Notes: a model not told the origin generated them from the sequence alone. A stretch of 64,000 nucleotides of DNA from Bacteroidota bacterium (GCA_029571985.1 JAKQVC010000048.1:62001-126000); one strand, 5' to 3'; positions 16,774 through 26,750 are shown, counted from the stretch's first letter. Numbers and translations: made by a program.

Positions 16774-18402
16774 CTACTTTTTGCGCACATAACGTAAATC
16801 CAGCATGTTCAAACCATTTGGTTCTAACCCGGTGATGTTATGTCGCACAAACCGAAATACCTCATCATAAAATAAGGGCACTACCGGCGCATCCCGAATT
16901 AAAATACTATCCATTTCCCGGTAATAGGTTAATCGTGTAGCATAATCAGGCTCAGCCACCGCACTGGCATACAACACATCATAGTCGCTGTTGTGATATC
17001 GCGTATAATTTGGTGGTGCATCGCTTCCTCCGTAAAATACGGTGAGATAATTTTCTGCATCGGCATAATCAGCAATCCAGCTGGAACGAAAAAACATAGT
17101 TGTCCCATTCAGACGCATTTCGCGCATTAATCTGGGATCAACTGTTTCTATGGTTAAGGCAATGCCAATATCTTCCAATTTATCTTTGAGATATACAGCT
17201 ATATCCTGATACTGCTCTGTGGTGTGCACAATAATTTCAGGTAGCCCTACCCCATTTTCAAATCCTGCAGCTTTCAGCAAGGCGAGGGCTGTATCCGGAT
17301 TGTAGGTGTAACCATAAGACACAGTCGGATTATTTAACAAGGCCGGTGGCACTATACCCGCAGTTGCCGGCTCGCCACGGTTGTTTTTGAGAAACAACAG
17401 CATTTCATTTCTGTCGAATGCATAATTAATAGCTTGTCGCACCTGTTGAAACGATAAAGGACTAGCCTGCACTAGTACATTGGTGGTATCCATTAAAATT
17501 GAGAAATATTCAACATTCAGATAGGGCCCTTTTATGAGTTGAATGTCGTCGGCATATTTCGGTTGCAGTTGTCCGTCTTTGGTAAGTATATCATCCTTTA
17601 ATGCGGCATCCACATCACTCACAAAATCTAATTCACCGCTTAAGAATTTTAAAAATTCCGTTGATTTATTGGTGATGAAATGGATATTCACTGCATCCAG
17701 ATAAGGCAACTGATATCCAAATGCATCGCGTTCAAAATAGCGTTCGAAGCGATGTAAAATAATTAATTCACCTTCATCCCATTGCACACAGGTAAATGGT
17801 CCGGTACCAACAGGATGACTCCTGAAATCGAGACCGTATTTTTCAATTGCTTCATGCGGAACAACCGAACAATATGGAATACTGAGGCGCTGTAAAAATG
17901 GTGCAAAGGGTTTAAGCAAATGCACTTGCAAAACAGAATCGTTGATTACTTCAAATGGCAGCACCGTATCTACGATATTATTAAACACCCAGTTGCCACG
18001 TGCCGCCACATCAGGGTCAATTAATCGATTAAAAGCATAGGCGACATCTGAGGCTACTACCTTTCTGCCCGTGTTATCCGGAAAACAGGGATCATCATGA
18101 AAATATACATCAGAGCGTAAATAAAAAGTGTAAGTAAGCCGGTCGCTGCTGAGTGACCAGTCCTTTGCAATGCACGGTTTCACCTGCAAATCAGCATCCA
18201 GTTGAACAAGACCATTATATAATAAATTTACCGACCAGGTATTGGGCTGATCACTGGCAAAGGCCGGATCCAGGGAGGTGACAGGGCTGGATAAATTCAG
18301 GTGAAAAATAGACTTGTCTGCACCAGCCTGATGAGAACGGCATCCGGATAGCACGGCAACACACGCGGAAAACCAGACAATTAACCTAAAACACATACGC
18401 AT
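16774..18402 (-). CDS. ABC transporter substrate-binding lipoprotein, family 5 (OppA/DppA-like)
   Basis: A 542-residue lipoprotein: MRMCFRLIVWFSACVAVLSG with lipobox LSGC at about residues 18-21. The mature part matches solute-binding family 5, with LNLSSPVTSLDPAF, LLYNGLVQLDADLQ, the LTYTFYLRSDVYFHDD signature, VASDVAYAFNRLIDP, and VGTGPFTCVQWDEGE. These proteins bind peptides, nickel or other small ligands in the periplasm. No permease or ATPase genes are adjacent, so it is an orphan receptor here, as is common in Bacteroidota. It converges with the Nudix gene, with only eight bases between stops and no visible terminator. Confidence 0.92.
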   Translation of the reverse strand: MRMCFRLIVWFSACVAVLSGCRSHQAGADKSIFHLNLSSPVTSLDPAFASDQPNTWSVNLLYNGLVQLDADLQVKPCIAKDWSLSSDRLTYTFYLRSDVYFHDDPCFPDNTGRKVVASDVAYAFNRLIDPDVAARGNWVFNNIVDTVLPFEVINDSVLQVHLLKPFAPFLQRLSIPYCSVVPHEAIEKYGLDFRSHPVGTGPFTCVQWDEGELIILHRFERYFERDAFGYQLPYLDAVNIHFITNKSTEFLKFLSGELDFVSDVDAALKDDILTKDGQLQPKYADDIQLIKGPYLNVEYFSILMDTTNVLVQASPLSFQQVRQAINYAFDRNEMLLFLKNNRGEPATAGIVPPALLNNPTVSYGYTYNPDTALALLKAAGFENGVGLPEIIVHTTEQYQDIAVYLKDKLEDIGIALTIETVDPRLMREMRLNGTTMFFRSSWIADYADAENYLTVFYGGSDAPPNYTRYHNSDYDVLYASAVAEPDYATRLTYYREMDSILIRDAPVVPLFYDEVFRFVRHNITGLEPNGLNMLDLRYVRKK

Positions 18403-18523
18403 AGCACTACAAGTATACTATTTACTTATAAATAGCCGGACTGCCTGTATGTGGGTAAGCTATTCCTTTATACTGGTTAAAACCCGCATAAAGAACTGAG
18501 AATGAACAGATTACATGTATCAT

Positions 18524-18554
18524 TTTGAATTTATTCCTACGTATATTATCTTTG
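18524..18554 (+). promoter_or_regulatory. Promoter of tRNA-Arg
   Basis: TTTG at 18524-18527, 19 bases, then TATCTTTG at 18547-18554: an exact Bacteroidota -33/-7 pair. Transcription would start near 18560, about 65 bases before the mature tRNA. Confidence 0.8.
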
Positions 18555-18625
18555 CACTCCGATTGTTCCTATACAGGGTATTTCCGCATCAACAGATGTG
18601 TAGCATTATCCGGTAAGTACATCAT

Positions 18626-18702
18626 GGCCTCGTAGCTCAACTGAATAGAGCATCTGACTACGGATCAGAAGGTTACAGGTTTGAATCCTGTCGAGGTCAC
18701 CA
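18626..18702 (+). tRNA. tRNA-Arg (anticodon ACG)
   Basis: A 77-base cloverleaf. The acceptor stem GGCCTCG pairs with CGAGGTC (one G-U), the D arm carries AGCTCAACTGAATAGAGC, the anticodon stem TCTGA/TCAGA encloses the loop CTACGGA with anticodon ACG, and the T arm is ACAGGTTTGAATCCTGT. CCA is encoded at 18700-18702. A34 is expected to be edited to inosine so that it reads CGU, CGC and CGA. Confidence 0.97.
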
Positions 18703-18703
18703 C

Positions 18704-18728
18704 TCCCGCTTCTGCGGGATTTTTTTTG
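18704..18728 (+). terminator. Terminator of tRNA-Arg
   Basis: CCCGC (18705-18709), loop TTCT, GCGGG (18714-18718), then A and eight T. Confidence 0.9.
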
Positions 18729-18745
18729 TGGTTACCTGATGTGTA

Positions 18746-19729
18746 TTATTTCTCGTCTTTTTTACTCTGGCCTTTACCCAGCGACTCGCGCATATCGGTA
18801 TCTGCCTGCAGGTTTTTAAGTCGATAATAATCCATCACCCCAAGGTTACCTGTGCGGAAAGATTCTGCAATGGCTTTTGGAATTTCAGCTTCGGCTTCAA
18901 TTACTTTAGCACGGGCTTCCTGGGCCTTGGCTTTCATTTCCTGTTCGGCTGCAACAGCCATCGCACGGCGCTCTTCTGCTTTTGCCTGCGCAATATTTTT
19001 ATCGGCATTCGCCTGATCCATTTGCAATTCGGCACCAACGTTTTTTCCAATGTCGATGTCGGCGATATCAATGGATAAAATTTCAAAGGCTGTACCGCTA
19101 TCTAACCCTTTTGCTAATACGGTTTTAGAAATCGTATCCGGGTTTTCTAATACGGCGTTGTGATTTTCGGAGGAACCGATAGTGGTTACAATCCCCTCTC
19201 CTACACGGGCTAAGATAGTTTCCTCTCCGGCACCACCCACCAATTTCTGAATATTGGCACGCACGGTTACCCGCACACGGGCGATAAGCTGAATACCATT
19301 TTTCGCAACGGCTGTAACCGGTGGAGATTCAATTACTTTTGGCTGAACACTCATTTGCACGGCTTCAAACACATCGCGTCCTGCGAGGTCAATGGCAGTG
19401 GCAGATTTAAAATCCAAAGGAATATTGGCTTTATCTGCACTCACCAGCGCATTTACAACGCGTTTTATATTTCCACCGGCCAGATAATGCGCTTCCAACT
19501 GATCGCGGGTCAGGGGAATACCGGCTTTATGGGCGGTAACCATATTGTCGACGATGGCGCGGGGATCTACTCTTCTCCAACGCATTAATACCATCTGCAG
19601 CAGACTTACACGCACGCCGGCAAGTATGGCCGAGAGCCATAAACCAACCAAACGCATGAAAATGAGCACAAAGGCTAAAACTGCTATGGCCACTATGATG
19701 ACCAATATGAGTACTACTTGATTATCCAT
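18746..19729 (-). CDS. floA: Flotillin-like protein FloA
   Basis: A 327-residue membrane scaffold protein of the FloA (YqfA) group of SPFH proteins. The N-terminus is a membrane hairpin ([20 protein letters not shown]...[13 protein letters not shown]). Next come the FloA-specific [19 protein letters not shown] and the SPFH core ([57 protein letters not shown]). Then there is an Ala/Glu-rich coiled coil ([20 protein letters not shown]). The protein organises membrane microdomains. It follows the nfeD-like gene by ten bases, the standard pairing for the family, because NfeD proteins are its partners. It converges on the tRNA gene. Confidence 0.96.
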   Translation of the reverse strand: MDNQVVLILVIIVAIAVLAFVLIFMRLVGLWLSAILAGVRVSLLQMVLMRWRRVDPRAIVDNMVTAHKAGIPLTRDQLEAHYLAGGNIKRVVNALVSADKANIPLDFKSATAIDLAGRDVFEAVQMSVQPKVIESPPVTAVAKNGIQLIARVRVTVRANIQKLVGGAGEETILARVGEGIVTTIGSSENHNAVLENPDTISKTVLAKGLDSGTAFEILSIDIADIDIGKNVGAELQMDQANADKNIAQAKAEERRAMAVAAEQEMKAKAQEARAKVIEAEAEIPKAIAESFRTGNLGVMDYYRLKNLQADTDMRESLGKGQSKKDEK

Positions 19730-19739
19730 GGCTACGAAT

Positions 19740-20210
19740 TTAATCTATTTGTGTGACAAATATTTTATTATGTTCAATTTTAATAATGCGAATGGCTTTG
19801 TCTTTATCGATAAACGAACCGATGCTATACACCGTAATACGTTCATCATTGGCAAATATGGCCTTTCCTTCAGGGCGCAGATTCGTAAACGCTATCCCCT
19901 TATCTCCTACTGCGTAGGCCGACAGATTTTCATTATTTACCTTGCCATCAATTTCTGTTTTGAGGGCCCATTTTTTGGATTGTGTGCGCTTATAGCCCCA
20001 ATACATCACGGCACCCAGGGCAAGCAAAGCCCCGATAAACATCCAGTTTCCGGTATTTTGCCCGTAATGGTGATAGCTTAGATATACACCAATGCCACTG
20101 ATGATGAACCCCAGCAGTGAAAAAATGGAAATGCCGGGTATAAAAAAGAATTCTACAAAAATGAAGAGTATCCCAACAAGGATAATGGCTACAATGAGGA
20201 TAATGCTCAT
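19740..20210 (-). CDS. NfeD-like membrane protein, partner of FloA
   Basis: A 156-residue protein with about three hydrophobic helices in the first 90 residues ([53 protein letters not shown]). A C-terminal OB-fold domain of the NfeD type follows, with [21 protein letters not shown] and [26 protein letters not shown]. NfeD short forms (YuaF/YqeZ tail) interact with flotillins. It is the first gene of a two-gene operon with floA. Confidence is high from both the domain pattern and the neighbour. Confidence 0.94.
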   Translation of the reverse strand: MSIILIVAIILVGILFIFVEFFFIPGISIFSLLGFIISGIGVYLSYHHYGQNTGNWMFIGALLALGAVMYWGYKRTQSKKWALKTEIDGKVNNENLSAYAVGDKGIAFTNLRPEGKAIFANDERITVYSIGSFIDKDKAIRIIKIEHNKIFVTQID

Positions 20211-20251
20211 AGGGCGAAAGTAAGCAGGAAAAAGCGAATATTCAACCGCTG

Positions 20252-22549
20252 TCAGAATAAAGGAAGCAGCGTTACGGTATAAGTATAATCTTCATATACC
20301 TGATCATAGACCTGTTTTTCTTCATTCCAGATGGCGTCTACACCAATATGTTTCACCACCACCTTGAACGTGCATTCCTTGCTTAAATCAAAAGGACTCA
20401 AATCGGGCGTCCACACAATGGTAGGTGAGCCATAACCATATGCAAGGGGGAGGATTTCCAATTGAACACGTTTATTATTGCAATACATCTCTATCCGGGT
20501 GTCATCGAAGGTTGCACCATTCCGGCTAAGTGACCACCGATAAGGCGCGAGATGCGTTGGGAAGTAGTATTGCGCCGGCCAGGCAACAAATGTTTCATCA
20601 TATTGCTCACGAATTTCCGGCGATTGCAAACTATTTTCACTGCCCAATGCCCATAAGGCCATTGAATTAGGAGTAGATCCATGACCAAAAACCTTTCTGT
20701 CGGGATACAAAATCCATCTGCGGTGTCCTACAGATTCATTATTGCCACCATCATCTTCTACCTGACCGTACAAAGCCTCTGAACCGCCATAACCAAGCGA
20801 CAAATTACTACTTCCAGCACTTGCCGCACCATCTTGCGAATAACATAACCAGTCTTTTGGTGGGCCATGCGATAGACTATAATTTGCAGCCATCATGAGC
20901 GCGGCCTCCATGCATTTTTTATTGAGCGCACTGTTAAACTCACAATTATCCGGAACGCCTGCTAATCGCCGGATATAATTCAAACGGTCCAATACCTTTG
21001 CATGCACAGAATCCGGTAGCGTTCCCGCGCGGCATTCTTCTGTTGAGCCTGTCCATGTGTCTAAATCATAAGCTGTAGAGCTATTCATAAAATGCGCTAT
21101 ATAATCATCTACCAACCATTTTTTATAGAGCGATTTAAGTGTCGGGTCATTGGGTTCAATTTGCATTTGTAAACGCAACTTCTTTGCCGCGTTGGTATAA
21201 TCATGTTTATCTAAATATTTTGCAATGAGTAATTTACTTTCATCTTTCTGTAATTTTCTGCCAATCGTATTTGCCGGAAACATCACACTCAATGCATATA
21301 AATCAATTTGGTCAAGCACCTCCTTGGGTTGATTGCCGATTGTTGTAAATAATTTATTTTCCGCAGATTTCACATTGGTCCGTGCCATCGACGAACCACT
21401 GATATTATATAATAAGGCTCCTGCCCAATTAAAATCCTGTTGTGTCAGGGCATCCTCAAACAGCGACCAGATAGCACTTTCAGCCTGCTGCCAGTCCGTA
21501 TTATGCATACATGCATATCCCTGCAGCCAGAAATCAATTTTGTGTGGTATCCGGGAAACCGAAACACCACTGGCTTTCACCTGCAAATAAGTGCCCTGTC
21601 GCAGCTCCTGCATAAATGTATCTAACACAGCTAATTTCAGATCGGCACAAGCGAAAAAGAGTAAACGTGTTTCGCCTTGCCCGAAAATATTTCCATAATA
21701 TAACCATTCATCAGCCACTTTATACTGATGAAAAATACAGGACCATTTTAATTCCTCAAATAACTCCGTGTGTTGGGTACCGGGAGGTAAAGTATCTAAA
21801 AATGCAGCTACACGCATGGTAAAAGTTGTATCCGTACTACTAAACCAACTTGTAGCCGCATCATGTAAAAGCGTATAGCACCTATTACTGATGTCGTCAC
21901 TTTTAAATAAACGGATTCCGCGCGCATACAAAATCATAGCGCTGTTAAAATCATCATCCTCTGCAACCGCATCAGCCAAATCGGCAAAAATGATATACCA
22001 TTTCGGTTCTGGCTGAATACCCTTTTGCGCATCTGTCCATATTTTCGCTGCGGCATCATTCAAATATTGCACAGCTTCATCATGTCGGTTATCTGTTTCA
22101 GCAATGGTGCCCAACAAATAATAGTATGCCGGTGTCGGTTGCACGAGCAGCATATCTTGCAGCAGTGCCTGTGCCCGCTTAATTTGTTTTTTCTCTACCC
22201 ATTCGCCGGCGAGGGTATATCCTTCAGCAAGTATCGTATCGCGTTGAGCCTGATGCGCTTGTGTGAAGGCACCTGTTTTGTCTTTCTTCTGAATAACCTG
22301 CCATGTATTAATTGCCATGGATGGGCCTGAAGGATAATCTGCATGTGTTTCAGGATCGCGATATAAATGGATATAACACATAGCCTTTGTCAGATAAGCA
22401 TCCAGGTTTTTGCTATCTGACTCTATTGCATGTTCAGCTGATTTTAACGCCTTGGCATACTTGCCCGACCGATAAAAATCAGCATATTTTTGGGCAAACG
22501 TGCTGTTACATCCTAAAAGGAACAGGCATACAACGAGTGTGTGTCTCAT
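20252..22549 (-). CDS. Secreted TPR protein with C-terminal CAP (SCP/PR-1) domain
   Basis: A 765-residue exported protein. The N-terminus MRHTLVVCLFLLGCNSTFAQ can be read as a lipoprotein signal (LLGC) or an ordinary signal peptide cut after FAQ. About residues 20-500 are TPR-like helices (YADFYRSGKYAKALKSAEHA, AYLTKAMCYIHL). About residues 530-660 are a CAP domain: LDRLNYIRRLAGVPD, MMAANYSLSHGPP, the ESVGHRRWILYP motif and the downstream GSTPNSMALWALGSENS. CAP proteins bind lipids or act in surface processes; the ligand is unknown. A beta-domain follows the CAP fold. TPR plus CAP is an uncommon combination. It is monocistronic and starts 63 bases from the divergent DUF983 gene. Confidence 0.87.
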   Translation of the reverse strand: MRHTLVVCLFLLGCNSTFAQKYADFYRSGKYAKALKSAEHAIESDSKNLDAYLTKAMCYIHLYRDPETHADYPSGPSMAINTWQVIQKKDKTGAFTQAHQAQRDTILAEGYTLAGEWVEKKQIKRAQALLQDMLLVQPTPAYYYLLGTIAETDNRHDEAVQYLNDAAAKIWTDAQKGIQPEPKWYIIFADLADAVAEDDDFNSAMILYARGIRLFKSDDISNRCYTLLHDAATSWFSSTDTTFTMRVAAFLDTLPPGTQHTELFEELKWSCIFHQYKVADEWLYYGNIFGQGETRLLFFACADLKLAVLDTFMQELRQGTYLQVKASGVSVSRIPHKIDFWLQGYACMHNTDWQQAESAIWSLFEDALTQQDFNWAGALLYNISGSSMARTNVKSAENKLFTTIGNQPKEVLDQIDLYALSVMFPANTIGRKLQKDESKLLIAKYLDKHDYTNAAKKLRLQMQIEPNDPTLKSLYKKWLVDDYIAHFMNSSTAYDLDTWTGSTEECRAGTLPDSVHAKVLDRLNYIRRLAGVPDNCEFNSALNKKCMEAALMMAANYSLSHGPPKDWLCYSQDGAASAGSSNLSLGYGGSEALYGQVEDDGGNNESVGHRRWILYPDRKVFGHGSTPNSMALWALGSENSLQSPEIREQYDETFVAWPAQYYFPTHLAPYRWSLSRNGATFDDTRIEMYCNNKRVQLEILPLAYGYGSPTIVWTPDLSPFDLSKECTFKVVVKHIGVDAIWNEEKQVYDQVYEDYTYTVTLLPLF

Positions 22550-22601
22550 GCTTTGTGACTAAACGCACAAATTTACTTTCCTATTTTGTAGGATAAAGCG
22601 G

Positions 22602-22609
22602 TAATTTTG
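22602..22609 (+). promoter_or_regulatory. TAnnTTTG element 3 bases before the DUF983 ATG
   Basis: TAATTTTG followed by CAT and then ATG at 22613. An exact -7 consensus match, implying a leaderless or near-leaderless transcript. Confidence 0.65.
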
Positions 22610-22612
22610 CAT

Positions 22613-22987
22613 ATGGCTTCTAAACGTTCTACATTTCGCATACTTACTCAGGGAAAATGTCCTCGCTGCGGTGAAGGAGATATGTTTCTGGATGGAAATC
22701 CTTATCATTTAGGCAATATGGGTAAAATGCATAAAACCTGCAAGCAATGCGGATTGCGATTTGAACCTGAAACCGGATTTTATTACGGCTCTATGTATCT
22801 GAGTTATGCTATTGGTGTATTCTCAAGTCTGATTGTGTTTGCCATTTTCAATTTTATATTTGGCATTTCCACCACTTGGTCTTTTATCATTGTTGCAGGC
22901 GTTTGGATTGGTATTTCACCCTTTCTGTTCAGATTCTCCCGAACACTCTGGTTAAGTTTATTCACAAACAGGCATCGGGATATTTAA
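22613..22987 (+). CDS. DUF983 family membrane protein
   Basis: A 124-residue protein with two CxxC knuckles near the N-terminus (GKCPRCGEG and KTCKQCGLRF) that probably hold one metal ion. They are followed by the family signature EPETGFYYGSMYLSYA and two transmembrane helices (IGVFSSLIVFAIFNFIFGI and SFIIVAGVWIGISPFLFRF). Function is unknown; the family is widespread in Bacteroidota and alphaproteobacteria. The ATG at 22613 is chosen over a TTG at 22607 because it sits directly after the -7 promoter element. It converges with dacB, with 11 bases between stops. Confidence 0.92.
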   Translation: MASKRSTFRILTQGKCPRCGEGDMFLDGNPYHLGNMGKMHKTCKQCGLRFEPETGFYYGSMYLSYAIGVFSSLIVFAIFNFIFGISTTWSFIIVAGVWIGISPFLFRFSRTLWLSLFTNRHRDI

Positions 22988-22998
22988 TCCGGATACAT

Positions 22999-24477
22999 TT
23001 ATAAACCTGCCATTAATACCGCCAATTTCTCCAGAGCGGAACGAATTTCTGCGTTATTGTAACTGTAATTATTGACGAGTACACAAAACGTCAATAATTC
23101 TCCTGAAGATGTTTTCACGTAACCCGAATAGGATCGCACCTTATACATACTTCCACTTTTGGCAATGATATCACCTTCTGCTGAGGTATTATCTGCAAAT
23201 GATTTCAATGTGCCGGTTTTGCCTGCAATAGGAAGCGATGCATAGAAAGTAGAAAAGTAACTACTCTTGTTGGCATGTGTCAACAATTGACACATGGACT
23301 TTGGTGTAAAATAATTTAACCGGGATAATCCGCTGCCATCTTCAATATGCACACCAGAAACATCTACACCGGCAGATACACAGTATTGTGTTACCGCATC
23401 TGCACCGGCTGACCTGTTACCATTTCCTGACGTTTGTTTGGCAACTGCTTTCAATAAACATTCTGCATACAGATTATTGCTTTTCATATTGGTGGCTTTT
23501 ACTATTTCACCAATGGTTGGAGAAGTATGCGTATACAGTAGTCTGCGTGTAGGATTAACCGGAATTTGTGCGCGGCGTAAGGCATATACAGTTGTCGCCT
23601 GTTTTTCAACGGGAATACCTGATTGTATGAGTGCCTGTTTTAATTTTAATGCAAGAAATAAAGGCGGATCAGGCATAGAGCCATCAACCGCATATCCTTT
23701 TTTATTCGCCGGAATTGTTCCGGTTATATACCGGTAATAATTATCCGGAGCGCCATATATAAAAGCATTATCGCTCGAACCACTAACGGTTACATCATTC
23801 CAAAATGTAAGCCCTTCAATTTCAGGAACCACACTGTCAATCGTTGCATTTTTCGTTGTGCTACTATAATAAACAGTGTACGTATTTTCCATAAAATTGA
23901 GGGCGGATGCACCGGCGCCATAATATTGTCCAATATCATCCCAATTCCAGCTGCCAACGGTTGCATAATCTTCCCAGGCTGATGCATCGGCAATAATGCT
24001 TCCTGTAATACGGTTGATGCCTTTTTTTCTGATGATGTGTGCCCATTGCGCCAAGAGTGTATCAGCCGGTATTGAATCAATGCGCATTGAACCCAGTGTT
24101 GGATCACCGGTACCCCGTATATAAATATTACCCTGTAACACAGAGTCTTTTCCTAGTATGCCATCATATTCGAGATAGGTTTCAAAGCGATAATCAGCCC
24201 CTAAATAATGGAGGGCGGAAAGTGTAGTAAATACTTTCTGACTACTGGCGGGTGTAAGACTTTTATTTTCTTCATAGCCGGCTAAAACATTTCCGGTTTT
24301 TGGGTCCATCAGACAAAATCCCCAAAGGGCATGTTCTAATCCTGCCTGCTTCGACATAGATTTTAAACCCGATTTTAGTTTCTGTAATCCGGCTGTATCA
24401 ATTTTCACCTGCGCAGTAGCAGTTGACAGCAAGCCAAACAACAGCATATATACAAAGAGAATACTTCTTTTTTTCAT
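22999..24477 (-). CDS. dacB: D-alanyl-D-alanine carboxypeptidase/endopeptidase (PBP4, S13)
   Basis: A 492-residue periplasmic penicillin-binding protein, type 4. The start at 24477 gives the signal peptide MKKRSILFVYMLLFGLLSTA and overlaps the dapB stop as ATGA; the longer frame upstream is not needed. Catalytic motifs are SxxK in PASSQKVFTTL near residue 79, SxN in TNMKSNNLYAE, and KTG in IAGKTGTLKSF. It removes terminal D-alanine from peptidoglycan stem peptides or cleaves cross-links. It is the last gene of the parA-parB-DUF5683-dapB operon, so DNA segregation, diaminopimelate synthesis and wall remodelling are co-transcribed. Confidence 0.94.
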   Translation of the reverse strand: MKKRSILFVYMLLFGLLSTATAQVKIDTAGLQKLKSGLKSMSKQAGLEHALWGFCLMDPKTGNVLAGYEENKSLTPASSQKVFTTLSALHYLGADYRFETYLEYDGILGKDSVLQGNIYIRGTGDPTLGSMRIDSIPADTLLAQWAHIIRKKGINRITGSIIADASAWEDYATVGSWNWDDIGQYYGAGASALNFMENTYTVYYSSTTKNATIDSVVPEIEGLTFWNDVTVSGSSDNAFIYGAPDNYYRYITGTIPANKKGYAVDGSMPDPPLFLALKLKQALIQSGIPVEKQATTVYALRRAQIPVNPTRRLLYTHTSPTIGEIVKATNMKSNNLYAECLLKAVAKQTSGNGNRSAGADAVTQYCVSAGVDVSGVHIEDGSGLSRLNYFTPKSMCQLLTHANKSSYFSTFYASLPIAGKTGTLKSFADNTSAEGDIIAKSGSMYKVRSYSGYVKTSSGELLTFCVLVNNYSYNNAEIRSALEKLAVLMAGL

Positions 24478-25202
24478 TTCGTTATGCCTAAAACATCTTG
24501 CATGGTAAATACACCTTTTTTTCCCAAAATCCATCGGGCAGCTAACCAGGCGCCATCAGCAAATCCATCACGTGTATGTGCACTATGTGTAAACGTTAAC
24601 TGATCAACGCTACTATTATAGGTTACCGTATGTATACCCGGCACATGATCTATGCGATGTGCCATTATGGGTATTGCATCCGGTTGCTGTTCAGGATGTA
24701 ATACCCAACCTTTCGTGCGTGGCATATGCGTGTTAATGGTTTGTGCAAGGGTGATTGCTGTGCCGCTTGGTGCATCCAGTTTTTGTGTATGATGCGTTTC
24801 TTCAATGCGCACCTCATATTGTTTTTGATGCTGCATGATTTCTGCCAAATGAGCATTCACCGCTAAAAATATATGTACACCGATACTAAAATTAGTGGCA
24901 CATAACATAGCGCCGTTCTTTTGCATGCAATACGCAGCAATTTCAGGATAATGCTCATACCAGCCTGTTGTTCCGCTGATTACAGGTACACCGGCATCAA
25001 TACACATGCGAATATGTTGTGCAGCCGTAAGTGGTGTTGTAAATTCTATCACCAGATCTGCCTCGCTCAGTGATGCCACCGTTACCGCATCCATATTGGA
25101 GCGGGAAAATGTATGCAGAATGGTAACAGGCACACCCGAGCGATGGATAGCCTGCTCTATCGCCTTCCCCATTTTGCCATAACCCAGCAGAATAACTTTC
25201 AT
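24474..25202 (-). CDS. dapB: 4-hydroxy-tetrahydrodipicolinate reductase
   Basis: A 242-residue enzyme of lysine/diaminopimelate synthesis. The N-terminal nucleotide-binding motif is VILLGYGKMGKAIEQA. The substrate-binding signature is RIEETHHTQKLDAPSGTA, followed by the C-terminal HSAHTRDGFADGAWLAARWI. It is shorter than E. coli DapB (273), as usual in Bacteroidota. Both ends overlap neighbours as ATGA, with DUF5683 upstream and dacB downstream, so translation is coupled along the operon. Confidence 0.96.
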   Translation of the reverse strand: MKVILLGYGKMGKAIEQAIHRSGVPVTILHTFSRSNMDAVTVASLSEADLVIEFTTPLTAAQHIRMCIDAGVPVISGTTGWYEHYPEIAAYCMQKNGAMLCATNFSIGVHIFLAVNAHLAEIMQHQKQYEVRIEETHHTQKLDAPSGTAITLAQTINTHMPRTKGWVLHPEQQPDAIPIMAHRIDHVPGIHTVTYNSSVDQLTFTHSAHTRDGFADGAWLAARWILGKKGVFTMQDVLGITK

Positions 25203-25864
25203 TTTAATGAAAATTTTAATTGTAATCCAACACTGCCTGTCTGTGGCGTTTGAAATCCTCGAACCGGCAAATAAGTGGGAGAAACCTGCATACTCAGGTC
25301 GTCTGAAATATCAAAAGCATATAAATGTGCATCAACAATAGCATCAATAATATTCAGCGCATATACACCGGCGGTAACAACCACCATTAAATCCAAATAT
25401 TGCTTTGACTGCTCAACATATTGCAATAAAATTTCATCAGATGGAATGTAAGCATATAATGCATCTATAGTTTCCGGATCGGAATCTGTTCTTGCCAGGT
25501 AGGCTGTGCGGAGTTCATCATAAAAATCATACCAGTAATAAATAAAATAACCGGAAGTACCTATAGCCGCATACACAATCGGAATTTTCCAATATTTACC
25601 ATTGTAGGCCTGACCTAATCCAGGTAATATTGCGCTGTATAAGGCTGCACGTTTAACACTGTGTGGATCGTGCGACCAAAAATTCGTGAATGGATTAAAG
25701 TGAAAAGCGGTTGTATCTAATGACGTATCAGCCAGTGTGGCTATCGGAAGAAATTCGATACTATCAGCTGTGGTAATCGTATCTGTCTGAGCACTCAGGC
25801 TGCCTGACAACAGCACAAGCACACACCAAATACCGATTCTATGCCGAAACATATTAGCCCTCAA
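25199..25864 (-). CDS. DUF5683 domain membrane-associated protein
   Basis: A 221-residue protein with a signal peptide (MRANMFRHRIGIWCVLVLLS...AQ). The hallmark DUF5683 core is RAALYSAILPGLGQAYNGKYWKIPIVYAAI, followed by a hydrophobic segment (GTSGYFIYYWYDFY) and a second one (LMVVVTAGVYALNIIDAIVDAHL). The GLGQxYNxxYWK pattern resembles the TM2-like motif. Its position between parB and dapB is a conserved Bacteroidota arrangement, but its function is unknown. The start overlaps the parB end by 11 bases and the stop overlaps the dapB start (ATGA). Confidence 0.9.
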   Translation of the reverse strand: MRANMFRHRIGIWCVLVLLSGSLSAQTDTITTADSIEFLPIATLADTSLDTTAFHFNPFTNFWSHDPHSVKRAALYSAILPGLGQAYNGKYWKIPIVYAAIGTSGYFIYYWYDFYDELRTAYLARTDSDPETIDALYAYIPSDEILLQYVEQSKQYLDLMVVVTAGVYALNIIDAIVDAHLYAFDISDDLSMQVSPTYLPVRGFQTPQTGSVGLQLKFSLK

Positions 25865-26750
25865 TAATATCCTTTATGCGATATAAATCATCATCCGAGA
25901 AAAATGAAATGACAATTTCACCTTTACCCTGAGTTCCCTTTTTAATGATTACACGAGTAGCCAGATGAGAGGATAATGCATCTTGCAATTTGCGTTGCTC
26001 ATATGAAATACCCGTTTCTTTTTTTCCGGCCTGAGGCACGTTTTTCTTTGGTTGATACGTGCGCACTAAAGCTTCAATTTCACGTACGGATAAATGCTTT
26101 GCAACAGCTTCCTTATACACGGCAATTTGTGCAACCGGATCTTCCAATGTTACCAGTGCGCGCGCATGACCCATAGAAATGATTTTTTCTTTCAGTCCGC
26201 GCTGAATATCCGGAGGTAACTTTAACAAACGCAAAAAGTTTGTTACGGTTGACCTGTCTTTTCCCAAACGATCAGCCAGCGACTCATGCGTCAGGTTACA
26301 TTCATCTAACAGTCGACGAAAGTGAATAGCAATTTCAATCGCATTTAAATCTTCCCGCTGGATATTTTCAATTAAGGCAATCTCCAGCATTTCCTGATCA
26401 TTGGTATTGCGTACATAAGCCGGAATATCTGTTAGTCCGGCCATTCTGGATGCACGGAGGCGTCGTTCGCCACTGATCAGCTGGTATTTATTCGTTCCGA
26501 TTGTACGAACCGTAATAGGTTGAATCACTCCGTGTATACGAATAGATTCAGACAATTCTTTCAGCGCTGTTTCATCAAAATCTGCCCTGGGCTGAAAGGG
26601 ATTGAGTTCGATTGTATCGAGCGGTATTTTGGCGGTAGAGGATAATTCCTGCGCCTGCTTTTTAGGTATAATCGGGTCAGAGGCGTCTGACTCCATACTT
26701 TCGAGCAATGCGCGAATACCCTTACCGAGATCCGTTTTCTTTGGATTCAT
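25854..26750 (-). CDS. parB: Chromosome partitioning protein ParB
   Basis: A 298-residue ParB. The start MNPKKTDLGKGIRALLES at 26750 is the usual one; a longer frame to 26792 is unsupported. The CTP-binding ParB/Sulfiredoxin domain includes NPFQPRADFDETALKELSES, the HGVIQPITVR loop and the GERRLRASRMAG motif. A KorB-type helix-turn-helix follows (LTHESLADRLGKDRSTVTNFLRL). The C-terminal dimerisation part holds LQDALSSHLATRVIIKKG. It binds parS and loads SMC near the origin. A parS-like sequence with two mismatches is at 49873-49888. It lies 71 bases downstream of parA. Confidence 0.95.
   Translation of the reverse strand: MNPKKTDLGKGIRALLESMESDASDPIIPKKQAQELSSTAKIPLDTIELNPFQPRADFDETALKELSESIRIHGVIQPITVRTIGTNKYQLISGERRLRASRMAGLTDIPAYVRNTNDQEMLEIALIENIQREDLNAIEIAIHFRRLLDECNLTHESLADRLGKDRSTVTNFLRLLKLPPDIQRGLKEKIISMGHARALVTLEDPVAQIAVYKEAVAKHLSVREIEALVRTYQPKKNVPQAGKKETGISYEQRKLQDALSSHLATRVIIKKGTQGKGEIVISFFSDDDLYRIKDIIEG

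Noticed and set aside
18403-18625. Possible further RNA gene before tRNA-Arg
   Set aside because: Only the tRNA promoter is visible; no cloverleaf or terminator precedes it.
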